Below are positions 54,731 through 64,000 of a stretch of DNA of 64,000 nt, in pieces. Origin of the DNA: Odobenus rosmarus divergens (lineage: Eukaryota > Chordata > Mammalia > Carnivora > Odobenidae); NCBI RefSeq assembly GCF_000321225.1, contig NW_004450398.1:3105115-3169114 (forward strand), read 5' to 3'. Both the position numbers and the translations under genes were made by a program. Position 1 is the stretch's first letter. Every line of letters begins with the position of its first letter. The notes under the pieces were generated by a model. It did not search any database. It had not been told where the DNA came from and saw nothing but the letters and a program-made list of their open reading frames with translations.

Positions 54731-55410
54731 TTTGTCACAATTCCTCCGCCCTACTTTTTTTATTCACTATTATAGCTAAGTATTTAAATATCATTTCAAA
54801 TTCTTCATGGGACAAGTTAAGTGCCACATACCACCCAATAGGGCCTTGCTCTGCCTCATTATGGATAAATCTTTGCTCCATCTTATGCTGTTTCCAGAAT
54901 AGAGACCGAGGATTAGAGTTACTGAGTCCAAGGGCAGGAATATGTGTGAAGCCATTGATCCACCCAGCGGAGCTTGTAAGGAAAGAAAAGGCCTTATCAA
55001 CTTCGGCCCAGGGGTTGCTTTTCCATTCTCCAGTCTCCATCCATAGGGGTGGCCAGGGAAGATGAGTAAAGAAGGAAGATGAGTAAAGAACACGCTAATT
55101 CTGCCTTTCCACAGACCACACAAAGATCTCCTGAATCACTGGGCTTGGAGCAGATCGCTCCCAGAGAGCCATGTGGAGGGAGCGTTCACTCACCCTCAAA
55201 CTGGCCTGGGGAATTTGTGAGAGAAGTCAGAACTTCCTTTTGTTGCAGGAAATGGAGCCAAACCTAAATTCATACCATCTACTGGAGAACAGAATTTATT
55301 GGTTCGTGTGGCTTCGGAAGGATACTTTGGAAAGAATTGAAAGCAGAACTTACAGGGATGAGGCCTCCAGGCAATGGGACTGGTGACCAGCCTGGACTTA
55401 CATTGCCAAA
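54731..55410. other. Unique sequence, nothing recognised
   Basis: A short direct repeat AAGATGAGTAAAGAA occurs at 55060 and 55077. No gene is supported. Confidence 0.4.
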
Positions 55411-55414
55411 ATTT

Positions 55415-55470
55415 CTCCCTCTCTCTCTCTTTCTCTCTCTCTCTTTCTCTCTCTCTCTCGCTCCCCCCTT
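55415..55470. repeat. (CT)n microsatellite
   Basis: CT units with three TTT interruptions. A pure pyrimidine strand. Confidence 0.95.
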
Positions 55471-55484
55471 CCCTCCTTCTCTTC

Positions 55485-55800
55485 ATTACCTTCCACTATA
55501 GACAGTTCTTCTCTACATGGTGGGGAAAAAGCTACCAGCCAGCACCTACAATTTACATCCCCTTTTATATTTCCAGCCAAAAGCAAGAGTGTCTTCCCTC
55601 CAGCATCTGTACATCAATTCCAGGGAAGAATGCTCATTGGCTCTGCTAAGGTCACATGCTCACCCACTGAGCCAATTACTGATGCCTGAGGAATAGAGCC
55701 CAGTGATTGGTCAGACCTGAGGCATACGCCGATCTCATTGGCCAGATCTGTTATCAGATGAAATCTGATGGATAGTCTTTTTTTTTTCAACCGTAGCTAC
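55485..55800. repeat. Unnamed interspersed repeat, copy A
   Basis: AAGAATGCTCATTGGCTCTG, AAGGTCACATGCTCACCCAC and CTCATTGGCCAGATCTG share a layout with 57480-57910. The family is not recognised. Confidence 0.4.
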
Positions 55801-56569
55801 GCCAGTGAAACGTGCTCATTTGTACCCACAGGCTCCAAGAATATCGGGTTATGAAAGCAAGGGCATGGACGTTTGATGAGAGTTGTCAAAGCCAGAAGCC
55901 ACTCCCTAAGGTAAATTTGAATTTCACTTTCTAAAAACGAGATGACAGAAACACAACTGATAGGCCACCCACCTTTGATTGATTCCAAACAGATACCACG
56001 TAATTATGCTATTTACCTGGAGATCACACATGCCAAACGACAAATGTTTCTCTGCAATTACCTGACTTTGGGTCGCCTGATTTAGATGTTCAAGTTGCCA
56101 AGAAAGAGCACTTATTCATAAATATAATATTACCTATGTATGTTGTCTGGTTGTAAGACAATCAGTAAACAGGGGACTTAAGAAAAGTGTACAGTAATTA
56201 TGAAGTCGTGCTGTCTGGGGGCATGTTACCTAAGCAGGTAATGATGTAGCTGAACACTAGTTTCTATTGAAATGTCATTCATCTGCAGCTAGGAAGATAG
56301 TCTGCAGCTTTTAATTAAGTCACAGAATTTCTCAGCTTTGCTGTGCATTAGGTGGAAGGTGGTTTTAGTTCTTTCTCTTTTACAGTGGGGTGAACTGAGG
56401 CTTATTTCTCTGGCACAGAACGTGGAAAGAAGGGTTATGAAATCTTCAGTAGAATTTTCCACATCTTTTATATCTACCTTCTATGTAAAATGCAATAACT
56501 TTCCTAAACATAAAAATTTACTTAGAATTGACCTCAGAACTGAGACAGAACAGTGGAGCAGACAGAAAC
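55801..56569. other. Non-repetitive AT-rich block, candidate conserved element
   Basis: No repeat. 55985-56330 contains CACGTAATTATGC, GCAATTACCTGACTTTGGG, ACAGTAATTATGAAG and GCAGGTAATGATG, a cluster of TAATTA/GTAATG cores suggestive of an enhancer. Confidence 0.35.
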
Positions 56570-56795
56570 TTCTGTGTGTTGAGCACCTACTATGTGCTAG
56601 GTATGGTGCAAAGCACTTCCCACATTTCCTCTCCTTATGGCCACCCTGCCTTTTATGGAGGCTGAAACCAAGGCTCCAAGGGCTGACTTTGTATGCCCAA
56701 GGTCACACAGCTCGGGAGCCGCAGAGCTGGAATTTGCAATCAACCCGGTTGGTCTCCAGGGTCCGCATTCTAGCTGCCACAGCATGGGATCGTGG
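56570..56795 (-). repeat. MIR SINE, antisense, nearly full length
   Basis: TGAGCACCTACTATGTGCTA, TTATGGCCACCCTGCC, TGCCCAAGGTCACACAGCTC and GGTTGGTCTCCAGGGTCCG. Confidence 0.9.
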
Positions 56796-57044
56796 GCTGG
56801 CAGCTAAAAGGGATGGAAGCCAAAGTTTTCTTCTGTCAGGTTCCATGATGCCAATTTTTGTGGCTCTACTCATAAATGGCACAAAAATAGCATCTGGTGA
56901 ATCAGGGCTCATGAGAACCAAGTTCTGCTGGGTAGTTCTGTCATCTGTTGGATTTTGCAAGACAAAACCTGTAGGAGCTATCTCCTTTGCTACAGACATT
57001 CCGCCTTCCCTTGAGGATTGCCGGCAGCAAAGCTCAGCACGCGG

Positions 57045-57195
57045 GCCAGAGTCCGCAGAGTACAGATTTTGGACTCAAATCACCCAGACTTCATTATTCC
57101 CCAGCTGTGGCTATGGCTCGGGATATGGGCAATAATTTCTCCTCTCTGAGCCCCAAAACTCTCCCCTGTAAAATGAAGTCAAACATGTTACTTAT
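57045..57195 (+). repeat. MIR SINE
   Basis: CAGATTTTGGACTCAAATCA, ATATGGGCAATAATTTCTCC and CCCCTGTAAAATGAAGTC. Confidence 0.72.
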
Positions 57196-57319
57196 TCACA
57201 TTACTTCTCTGAAATTACTACCTGAATTTTATTTATGTATATTATATACTTGGACCAGAGCACATAAACTGGATGTTTCTGCCTTTGTCATACCTAGTTA
57301 GTTCGGAATGTCTGAAATG

Positions 57320-57452
57320 GATTAATTCACCCATTCAACAAACATTTATAGGGTGCCAGCAATGTGCTAGACAGTGCACTAAGCGTATATACCAGTGGAC
57401 AAACAGATGCAGTCCTGCCTTCCTGGAGCTTACAGTCTACCGAGTGAGAGAG
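57320..57452 (-). repeat. L2 3' end, antisense
   Basis: CATTCAACAAACATTTATAG, AGACAGTGCACTAAGC and TTCCTGGAGCTTACAGTCTA. Confidence 0.85.
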
Positions 57453-57479
57453 ATTTAAGGGTTAGAAATATTTTTGGCT

Positions 57480-57910
57480 TTAACTGATACTGTTTAAAGT
57501 CCCACACTGTCTTAAACCACAAGTGCATTTGTGGCTTCCAAAATAATAAGTCCGTAATAAGGAGGCCTAGATTTGGTTAAGCAGTTCCATGAATCATGAG
57601 GGACCCTGGATCTGCCTGACTTCTGTTATTCTCAGTGTGAGAATGAGCTCTGCCTCATGGTCACAAGATGGCTGCCCCAACAAATATCACATCTCCACAT
57701 GACAGCTTTCCAAAAGGAAGGAATCTTTCTTTTATGAAGGAGAAAAATCTTTGCCAGAATCTCCTAGTAGACCTCTCCTCAGATATCATTGGCCGGAACT
57801 GAGTCACATGCCCACCCCTAAGCCAGTCCTAGACAAAGGGAAAGGAAAGTTCCACAAATAATTTGAACCAATTGAGGCTCATCTCCTGAGGGTGAACACA
57901 TTGCCTCTTA
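57480..57910. repeat. Unnamed interspersed repeat, copy B
   Basis: GCCTCATGGTCACAAGATGG, AATCTTTGCCAGAATCTCCT and CATTGGCCGGAACTGAGTCA recur in mammalian genomes. The ATTGGCC...TCACATGCCCACCC order parallels 55485-55800. I could not name the family. Confidence 0.5.
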
Positions 57911-58414
57911 CTTTAACAACAACGACAAAGATGAGGGAATGTTTGTTGGGCAAAATGCCCAGCAGTACTTGCTACAAGGAGCAGGTGACCCATGTCAGAT
58001 GCTGGGTTGTGTGTGAAACAACCACTTGGAGATGCTGAGAAACAGGCCCGCCGAGGTCCAAGTGCCCAGTGAGGAAAGGAGCCCAGAATACATACCTGGT
58101 AAAGGAGCAGAGGTGACCAGACAGAAGCAAAGAAATAACACACGGAGTCTCAAACTCAAATACCTAACAAATGCCAGGTTGGTAATAAAAATTGTAATAA
58201 CCAGTTACTGCTACTGGGAATTCTGGCCAAGGGCTGTTGGAGCTGCTAAATTTTCAAAAGAAGTCAGAAATCTAGATTCCTAAAGGAAATCTTCCAAATG
58301 TTCAGTGTCAGAAACCTCACACACGCTCACGGCTGACTGAGGCTTTGCATCTCGCCGGGGGCCTCTCCAAGTCAGCGAAGCCTGAACCCAGTGGATTTAA
58401 ACACTGCCTGAACA
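57911..58414. other. Unique sequence, nothing recognised
   Basis: No gene or repeat is supported. Confidence 0.4.
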
Positions 58415-58515
58415 TTGCAACCCATAACCCTTGCCCTAACCCACACTAATTAAATCAAAACCCTGGAGGGTGGGGCCCGGGCATCAGCATTGGATAAAAC
58501 CTCCCCAGATTGAGA
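58415..58515 (-). mobile_element. hAT-Charlie MITE fragment
   Basis: AATTAAATCAAAACCCTGGA and GGTGGGGCCCGGGCATCAGC are typical of MER5B/MER58-like elements. Only the centre remains. Confidence 0.6.
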
Positions 58516-58559
58516 GGCAGGCTGCAAACACAAAGAGAATGAGCCAGTAATGAATCTGA

Positions 58560-58785
58560 AGCTCATGTGTGACACAGAGGTTTACAGTCTGGGGGCTTTC
58601 CCTCACCGAGTGCAACCACAGAATTTCGGGTCAGCCACCGACTACACCAACCAATTAACCTCGCTAGACTCAGTTTTACTATCTGTAAAATGGGGATAGT
58701 AATAAATAATAGCTACCTTGCCAGATTAAATGAGATGGTGAATGGGAATGTCTTAACTGAGGGTAAAAGCTATTATTAATCGCTT
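58560..58785 (+). repeat. MIR SINE, nearly full length
   Basis: TACAGTCTGGGGGCTTTCC, TAACCTCGCTAGACTCAGTT, TACTATCTGTAAAATGGGGA and CAGATTAAATGAGATGGTGA. Confidence 0.85.
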
Positions 58786-59539
58786 GTCTTCTTACTCTCT
58801 GCATGGCGGGGGGGGGGGTCATCTACCAGGTAACCAGTCCCGGCTCCACATGGCTTGGGTGTACATTCCAGGTTGTGGGTGTAGGCGTGTATGAGTGCGT
58901 TAGTGGTCTTTTATCCCTGCCTCCCTTCCTGACCCTGCTCAACAAAAATTCCATCCAGTCCTCTCACAGGGAGAGGTCTGCTAACCTGGAGGATGCTCGT
59001 GATTCAACGTGGCTGCTGAGATATTGGGCAGAATTAGAATACCTTTGCCCCTCCATTCAAAACCCTTTCTAGAATGCAGTCACACTGTCCTTAATGTGAA
59101 AAGTGAAGAAAACCACAGCTCAGTTATGTTGTGTCACAATGACCATCTAGGAGACTGAATGGCTTTGTCACTCCGAGCAGAAAGAGGAAGTGCCGGTGTC
59201 CCGTGGTGGCTGGAGCTGACAGTTCTTAGCCAGCAAGGTCTCCACAAGCTTGTGCGGGGCGACATGTGTGAGGAGAATGCCATCACTCACGGCCTGGTGA
59301 GGGGACGTTCAAAAAGAAACTCAGGATTGTGGAATAAAAAGAGGAAAAGCAAAATTAACAGCTTTCTGCACCCCCTGCTGTCTCCTGATGTCACCTCTCT
59401 GACACCTCGGTCAATTAGGGGGAAAATCAGAATCTGAAGTTGGCATTCCAGAATCCGCAAAGCCTGGAGGCAGAAGGCTCATCTCCCAGAGGACACCATG
59501 GGGTGGTGCAAGGCAAACAGCAGATTGGCCTGGAAGACG
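58786..59539. other. Unique sequence, nothing recognised
   Basis: A G-run at 58807-58818 is the only notable feature. No gene is supported. Confidence 0.4.
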
Positions 59540-59705
59540 CACAGGCCTCAGTTTCAGTGTCAACTCATCCACGGACCACGCCAACCCCCGAATCTCTCGA
59601 CACTCAGACTCCCTTCTCTAACATGGGGACAGTAATAAATCATTGGATTTATTGGATCAAATGAGGTGACGAACGTAAATGCCTTGACTAATATTAATTG
59701 CTCGT
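59540..59705 (+). repeat. MIR SINE
   Basis: TCTAACATGGGGACAGTAAT and GGATCAAATGAGGTGACGAA identify the 3' half. The 5' half is diverged. Confidence 0.72.
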
Positions 59706-59803
59706 TTGTTCGTTCATTCAATGAATAAAGACTGAAGGCTGACTCCATGTGCAGCGTTCTTCCAGAAGCTGGGGCTTGCAGCCATGAACAAAACACAGTT
59801 GAG
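59703..59803 (-). repeat. L2 3' end, antisense
   Basis: GTTCGTTCATTCAATGAATA, CTTCCAGAAGCTGGGGCTTG and CAGCCATGAACAAAACACAG. Confidence 0.78.
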
Positions 59804-59805
59804 GG

Positions 59806-60078
59806 AAAAGGAATCCTCATGCCCTGCTGGTGGGAATGTAAGTTGGTGCCACCACTTTGGAAGACAGTATGGAGGGCCTTCAAAAAATTCAAAATAGAAA
59901 TAGCACATGATCCAGGAAATTCCACTCTTGGATATTTTACCCAAAATAAATGAAAACACTAATTTGAAAAGGTATATGCACCCCTATGTTCATTGTAGCA
60001 TTATTTACAATAGCCAAGATATGGAAATATGGAAGCAGCGTAAGTGTCCCATCAATAGATGAATGGATAAGGAAGGTG
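59806..60078 (+). mobile_element. L1 ORF2 end, sense, diverged
   Basis: CTGGTGGGAATGTAAGTTGG, ATTCCACTCTTGGATATTTT, AATAGCCAAGATATGG and CATCAATAGATGAATGGATA are L1 ORF2 3' text. It stops at a (TG)n run. Confidence 0.88.
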
Positions 60079-60097
60079 TGTGTGTGTGTGTGTGTGT
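60076..60097. repeat. (TG)n microsatellite
   Basis: Eleven TG units at the end of the L1 piece. Confidence 0.93.
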
Positions 60098-60107
60098 ACA
60101 TACACAG

Positions 60108-60300
60108 CTGGGGATGAAGGATTTGGCTAGATCAGCAGGGAAGGCTTCCCTGAGGAGGTGGAGGTATCTGAGCAAGAACATATCAGGCAGAGGGATCAGC
60201 AAGGATGCTGAAGACGGAATGGAGCAGGAGACTGTGAAGACGTGCAGAGGCCAGAGTGTCTCCATCAGAGCAAATGAGGCACAAGACGGGCAAAGAACAA
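60108..60300 (-). repeat. L2 interior, antisense
   Basis: GGGAAGGCTTCCCTGAGGAG, CAGGCAGAGGGATCAGCAAG and GTGCAGAGGCCAGAGTG follow the antisense L2 interior. Confidence 0.75.
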
Positions 60301-60714
60301 ACAGTGGTCAGCTGCGCCTTTATAGTAAGGAACCCTGATTTGGGGTTTACTCTGAGTTCTGAGCCATCTTGATATCTATAGACGCAGATAGACAGATAGG
60401 TTCTTTTTCTAGCTTCATCATGAACTCCCTGAAAACCAGCAGTAATACACTAGCCTTTAAAAAAAAAAAAAAGAACATTCACCAACAGACCAGCCTCCCT
60501 CTGAACCTAACACTTGGGTTTTGCCTGAGCGCTAGGTCCTGGGTGGGAGAATTGGATGGTCTTCTGCGAGTGTTAATTTCCCTAGACCTCCCCACAGAGA
60601 ATTCCGGATTCTCTGCCATTCCAGCCACACCTCCGTCCTGATTTCTATCCTGATTAAATGACTTTGAATGAAAGGAGAAGAAAGAGCTCATCAGAAGGCA
60701 GCAGGGTACCAAAC
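60301..60714. other. Unique sequence, nothing recognised
   Basis: An A-run near 60460 is present. No repeat body or gene. Confidence 0.4.
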
Positions 60715-60835
60715 GCTGCCAACGTTGTAATTGCAAGATCCTTGGGTCAAGTCACTCAGCCTCATGCCTCAGTTTCCTCATTGGTAAAAAGGGAGCGAGG
60801 GTGTAATCCCTCATCTTACTGGAGGGAGCCAGCCT
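60715..60835 (+). repeat. MIR SINE
   Basis: GATCCTTGGGTCAAGTCACT, GCCTCAGTTTCCTCATTGGT and AAAAAGGGAGCGAGGGTGT. Confidence 0.8.
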
Positions 60836-61077
60836 CCCAGATGGCCCCTCTGATTCTCATCTCCTGACACTCATGGGCTTGGGTAGGCTGGGTGGGCTGG
60901 CCTGTGTAACCAAAAGGATATGGCCGAAATGACAAGTGGGCTTCCCAGGGCTGGAGCACAGTAGACATTGCAATGTCTCCCTTGCTCAGTCTTGGATCAC
61001 TTGCTCTGGGTCAAGTCAGACATCATGTCTCAAGAACACCCAAGCAGCCCTAATGGGAGGTCCATGGGATGAAAAAC

Positions 61078-61245
61078 TCTGCATTTCCATGTTTCCATAG
61101 CACCCCGTAAACACCTTCATCCCTGTCCTGATCTCTGAACACTGTGATTAACTGCAGCTTGCTACACATGACAAGAACCGTGTCTTATCCATCTTAGCAT
61201 TACTCCCATGCCTGGTACAAAGTAGATTCTCAGAAAATGGATGGA
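61078..61245 (+). repeat. L2 3' end, sense, diverged
   Basis: CCATAGCACCCCGTAAACAC, AACCGTGTCTTATCCATCTT and CATGCCTGGTACAAAGTAGA. Confidence 0.6.
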
Positions 61246-61297
61246 GCCAAAAATATTCACTTACCACTGGCTGAGCCAGCACAGAGTATCACCAACC

Positions 61298-61412
61298 CAC
61301 CACCCCTTCGAAAATTTTACAGAAAAGGAAACTGAGGCTCCGAGAGGCTAGCGTTTCGCCCAAGAACTCACAGCTGCCTAGTGATGCCTCCAAAACAGAA
61401 ATCCAAGGAACA
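61298..61412 (-). repeat. MIR SINE, antisense
   Basis: TTTTACAGAAAAGGAAACTG, AGGCTCCGAGAGGCTAGC and CAAGAACTCACAGCTGCC. Confidence 0.8.
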
Positions 61413-62111
61413 GAATGAATTTTTCCAAGAACTTTCAGCTCTCAGGGTTTCTCTCTGATGTATCTCGCACCGAAAACCTGTACGTAGCTGACAATCAAAT
61501 GAGAGAAATGCCCGCACAAAACACTTGCAACGGTGAATCCCGTATAAAATTTGCAAGAGGTGATAATTGTCATTTGACAACCCCAGCCTTCTTGCTGCAG
61601 ACCCAGAGGCTGGGATCCAAATTCTCTAGAGCCTTTTGGTTCCCAAATGTCTTCATGTCCCTGCTGTACATAACAAGGTGCCCGGATGTTTCAGTGGCCT
61701 GCCCTCGGATGCATTCCCTGCCCCCCACGCCACCAGCAGAGGGCAAAGAGAGCCAGAGGGAGACGTCCCCCTGGGTGAGCACTGTTTGTGTCACACAACA
61801 GAAATATTGTCCTCCCTCTGCCTCTTCAGTTGCCATTCACTGTGATCACGTCCAGTGTAATGAATTTATCAGGTAGTGATGTGGATGTCCTAGGCACTCA
61901 TGTACTTCTGCCAGCAGAGCGGGGACATGCTTGCCCAGGAGCTCTGCCAACTTGAGGGGAGATTTTTGGGGTTTTCATCTACCTTTTTCAGATGACTCAG
62001 GCATCTGCTTCTGCTTCTCTGACCCATTGCCGCTTTTATGTTTGTCTTTGAACAAGGCTCTGAGGCCCACCTGTGGGCCCACAAAGAATGTACTTCGGGT
62101 GACTTCTTCTA
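61413..62111. other. Unique sequence, no gene recognised
   Basis: A 153-codon frame at 61415-61876 has no domain. No named repeat is seen. Confidence 0.4.
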
Positions 62112-62525
62112 CAACAGCGCCCTCCAGAACTTTCTGCCATGATGGAAACATTCTGTATCTGCACCACACAAGACGGTAGCCACGAGCCACATAGTTTCTG
62201 AGCACTTAACATATGGCTCCCAGGGGCGCCTGGGTGGCTCAGTTGGTTAAGTGACTCCCTTCGGCTCAGGTCATGATCCCGGAGTCCCAGGACCGAGTCC
62301 CGCATCGCGCTCCCTGCTCAGCAGGGAGTCTGCTTCTCCCTCTGACCCTCCTCCCTCTCATGCTCTCTATCATTCTCTCTCTCTCTCAATAAATAAATAA
62401 AGATCTTTAAAAAAAATGGCTTCCATGGTGGAGAAACTAACTTTTAAAATTTATTTCATTTTAATTAATTTTCATCTAAATGGCTCCACGTGGATATTAG
62501 CTACCATCTTGGACAATGCAGTTCT
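62112..62525 (+). mobile_element. hAT-Charlie MITE (MER3/MER33/MER58 group), split by SINEC
   Basis: It begins ACAGCGCCCTCCAGAACTTT, continues GGTAGCCACGAGCCACATAG, and after the SINEC reads TTTTAATTAATTTTCATCTA and ends ATCTTGGACAATGCAG. The terminal inverted ends (CAGCGC... / ...GGACAATGC) fit the hAT group. Confidence 0.72.
62223..62415 (+). repeat. SINEC (CAN-SINE), inside the hAT element
   Basis: A complete copy from GGGGCGCCTGGGTGGCTC. Near-duplication ATGGCTCCCAGG / ATGGCTTCCATGG. It shares the CTCTGACCCTC variant with the copy at 18085. Confidence 0.96.
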
Positions 62526-62739
62526 TGGTTGTTGTGGGTTTATTTTATTTTATTTTATTTTATTTTATTTTATTTATTTATTAGAGAGAGAGCAGGGGGA
62601 GGAGCAGAGAGAGAGGGACAAGCAGACTCTGCACTGAGCACAGAACGCGTCATGGGGCTCGATCTCACAACCCTGAGATCATGATCTGAGCCGAAATCAA
62701 GGGTCGGTCGCTCAATTGACTAAGCCACCCAGGCATCCC
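62526..62739 (-). repeat. SINEC, antisense, at the hAT terminus
   Basis: From a (TTTTA)n tail to CCACCCAGGCATCCC. The 17-bp duplication TTGGACAATGCAGTTCT / TTGGACAGTGCAGCTCT at 62509-62525 and 62740-62756 covers the end of the hAT element. It lies tail to tail with the SINEC at 62223. Confidence 0.96.
62539..62583. repeat. (TTTTA)n microsatellite
   Basis: About eight TTTTA units derived from the antisense SINEC tail. Confidence 0.95.
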
Positions 62740-62764
62740 TTGGACAGTGCAGCTCTACAAAGAG

Positions 62765-62937
62765 ACTAGATCAGAGCTTCTCAAACTTAACATTTACACA
62801 AATCACCCGGGGACCTTGTTAAAATGCAGATTCCAATTCAGTGGGTCTGGGGTAGAAGCTGAGATTCAGAATTCCTAACAAGCTCCCAAGTGATTTTGAT
62901 GCTGCTGGTCCTTGGACCGTGCTTTTGAGTAGCAAAG
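62765..62937 (-). mobile_element. MER20 (hAT-Charlie), antisense
   Basis: CAGAGCTTCTCAAACTTAAC, CCTTGTTAAAATGCAGATTC, TCAGTGGGTCTGGGGTAGAA and GTGATTTTGATGCTGCTGGT match antisense MER20-type order. Confidence 0.8.
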
Positions 62938-63244
62938 GATCTGGGTGGTGGTTACACAAGTGTTTGTAAGTAAAATTCATTGAGCTGCACGCATAAGATT
63001 CAAGCATTTCCTCTTTTGATATTCTAGCTCTGTTCTTCTGAAGTTTCAGTATCTTCAGATTCTAAGTCCAGTGGTTCTTACCATTGATTACACATAGCAT
63101 TGTTCCAAATATTGTGTGGCACATACTTAAACTAAAAAAGCATCCGTTTTTGTATTGTATCTGAAATTCAAATTTAATGGGGCACACCGTTGGTGTTTTT
63201 GCCTACCGTTGCTGTTTTGCAAAACTGAGCAAAACTTGTTGCAC
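62938..63244. other. Unique sequence, nothing recognised
   Basis: AT-rich spacer between hAT elements. Confidence 0.4.
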
Positions 63245-63374
63245 ATTAAAATTACCCTAAACGTTTCTCTTAATACCAGTGCCCAGGCCCCACCCCATCT
63301 CAGAGACCCCAGCTGGTCTAGGCATGACTATGTGCGGAAGCTCCCCAAGTGATTATAATTTGCAGCCAGGTGTG
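63245..63374 (-). mobile_element. hAT-Charlie MITE fragment
   Basis: CAGTGCCCAGGCCCCACCCC, AGCTCCCCAAGTGATTATAA and TTTGCAGCCAGGTGTGAAAC match the 3' half of a MER5B/MER58-like element. Confidence 0.65.
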
Positions 63375-63577
63375 AAACAGTGGCCTTCCAACTTTGACCA
63401 GTATTAGTGTCCACCGGAAGGGTCATTAAAACACAGATCGCAGGGCCCCACCCCCAAAGTTTCTGAGTCAGCAAGTCCTGGATGGGGCCTGAGAATCTGC
63501 ATTTCTAACAAATTCCCAGGTGATAACAATGTTAGCGATCCAGAGACCACGCTTAGAGAACCTCTGGTCTACTCTGT
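63375..63577 (-). mobile_element. MER20 (hAT-Charlie), antisense
   Basis: GGTCATTAAAACACAGATCG, AGGGCCCCACCCCCAAAG, GAATCTGCATTTCTAACAAA and CCAGAGACCACGCTTAGAGA. Nearly complete. Confidence 0.85.
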
Positions 63578-63749
63578 GCTGACCTAGGGAATAAATTACC
63601 CCACATCAGGAGCAACCTACTCCCCAACCCCTGGTGAACTACAGGTGCAGAAGCAAACATTCAGTGTGACCTGAACTGCCTGAGAGTCAAGGGTGTGATC
63701 CCCCACAAGGGGCTCACTCTGCTTCATCCACCCAGGTGGTGAGAGACGA

Positions 63750-63880
63750 TGAGAAGCTAAGCAGCTTTGGGTCAAATGGACCTGGTCCCACCACTCACTA
63801 ACCCCCAGACCTTGAGAAGTGCCTGTCCCCTCTCAGATCCTCACCTGTAAAACTCACAGCTTCTCCTTAGAAGGTAAAAT
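63750..63880 (+). repeat. MIR SINE, diverged
   Basis: GACCTTGAGAAGTGCCTGTC and CTCAGATCCTCACCTGTAAA lie in MIR order. Confidence 0.6.
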
Positions 63881-64000
63881 GGGCTGCGGTGTGCAGTGGG
63901 GTCCAGTGTGAGGCTCCCACTCAGAGGAACGCTCCACTCTTGGGCAGCTCCAGCCAACACACTGCAGACCAACATCACCCATCCTTGCGAATGTATGGCC

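Noticed and set aside
56338..57135. 265-codon open frame, the longest without N
   Set aside because: Its middle translates an antisense MIR (56570-56795) and its end a sense MIR (57045-57195). No domain, and no conserved start context.
1..64000. tRNA-like sequences throughout
   Set aside because: SINEC and MIR derive from tRNA and keep box-like motifs, but none folds as an intact tRNA gene with a proper acceptor end.
1..64000. Bacterial-type features: operons, ribosome binding sites, CRISPR arrays, insertion sequences
   Set aside because: The repeat content is unmistakably mammalian. The 27-bp array lacks spacers and is not a CRISPR array.

Overview
This window is eukaryotic, intergenic or intronic mammalian DNA. 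The source is almost certainly a caniform carnivore. The main evidence is at least 17 copies of the tRNA-Lys-derived carnivore SINE (SINEC/CAN-SINE), recognised by a head such as GGGTGGCTCAGTCGGTTAAG, a middle such as CTCAGGTCATGATCCCAGGG, a pyrimidine tract and an AATAAATAAATAAAATCTTT tail. Many copies are flanked by target-site duplications (TSDs). Carnivore-type L1 3' ends, MIR, L2, MaLR LTRs (MLT1) and hAT-Charlie elements (MER5A, MER20) complete a typical mammalian repeat profile. I could not resolve the genus. Repeat subfamily names are from memory of consensus sequences, not from a database search.

I found no protein-coding gene, tRNA, rRNA or known ncRNA that I can defend. The longest open frames (about 130-265 codons) are translations of MIR, L2, MER5A or simple repeats. 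Apart from the assembly gap (N run, 6316-7290), everything supported here is repeats, simple sequence, one CpG island and several non-repetitive stretches that may be conserved regulatory elements.

Layout: 1-12 kb has a truncated SINEC, a young 5'-truncated L1 with an 18-bp TSD, a SINEC broken by two L1 insertions (one containing the gap), several MIRs and an antisense MLT1. 12-24 kb has MER5A, L2 copies and several SINECs. 25-28 kb is one old antisense L1 that later received two SINECs, an MLT1 LTR and another L1 piece. 28.8 kb holds a 27-bp near-palindromic tandem array, and 33.1-33.7 kb a CAT/CAC array of about 565 bp. 34.6-36.6 kb is a second nested cluster (MaLR LTRs, old L1, three SINECs). 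From about 36.05 to 53.43 kb no SINEC and almost no L1 occurs. This interval is MIR-rich, relatively GC-rich, and contains a CpG island at about 47.69-48.31 kb with outward-facing consensus splice donors on both strands, the best candidate for a promoter. 52.5-64 kb returns to mixed repeats: an ERV LTR remnant, an L1 3' end, SINECs and hAT elements, including one hAT copy hit twice by SINECs in opposite orientations.

No genes work together in a visible pathway. I see no evidence of a previously undescribed multi-gene system. The observations most worth checking are the CpG island, the palindromic array, MIR tails associated with CAT repeats, and two pairs of related repeats I could not name.
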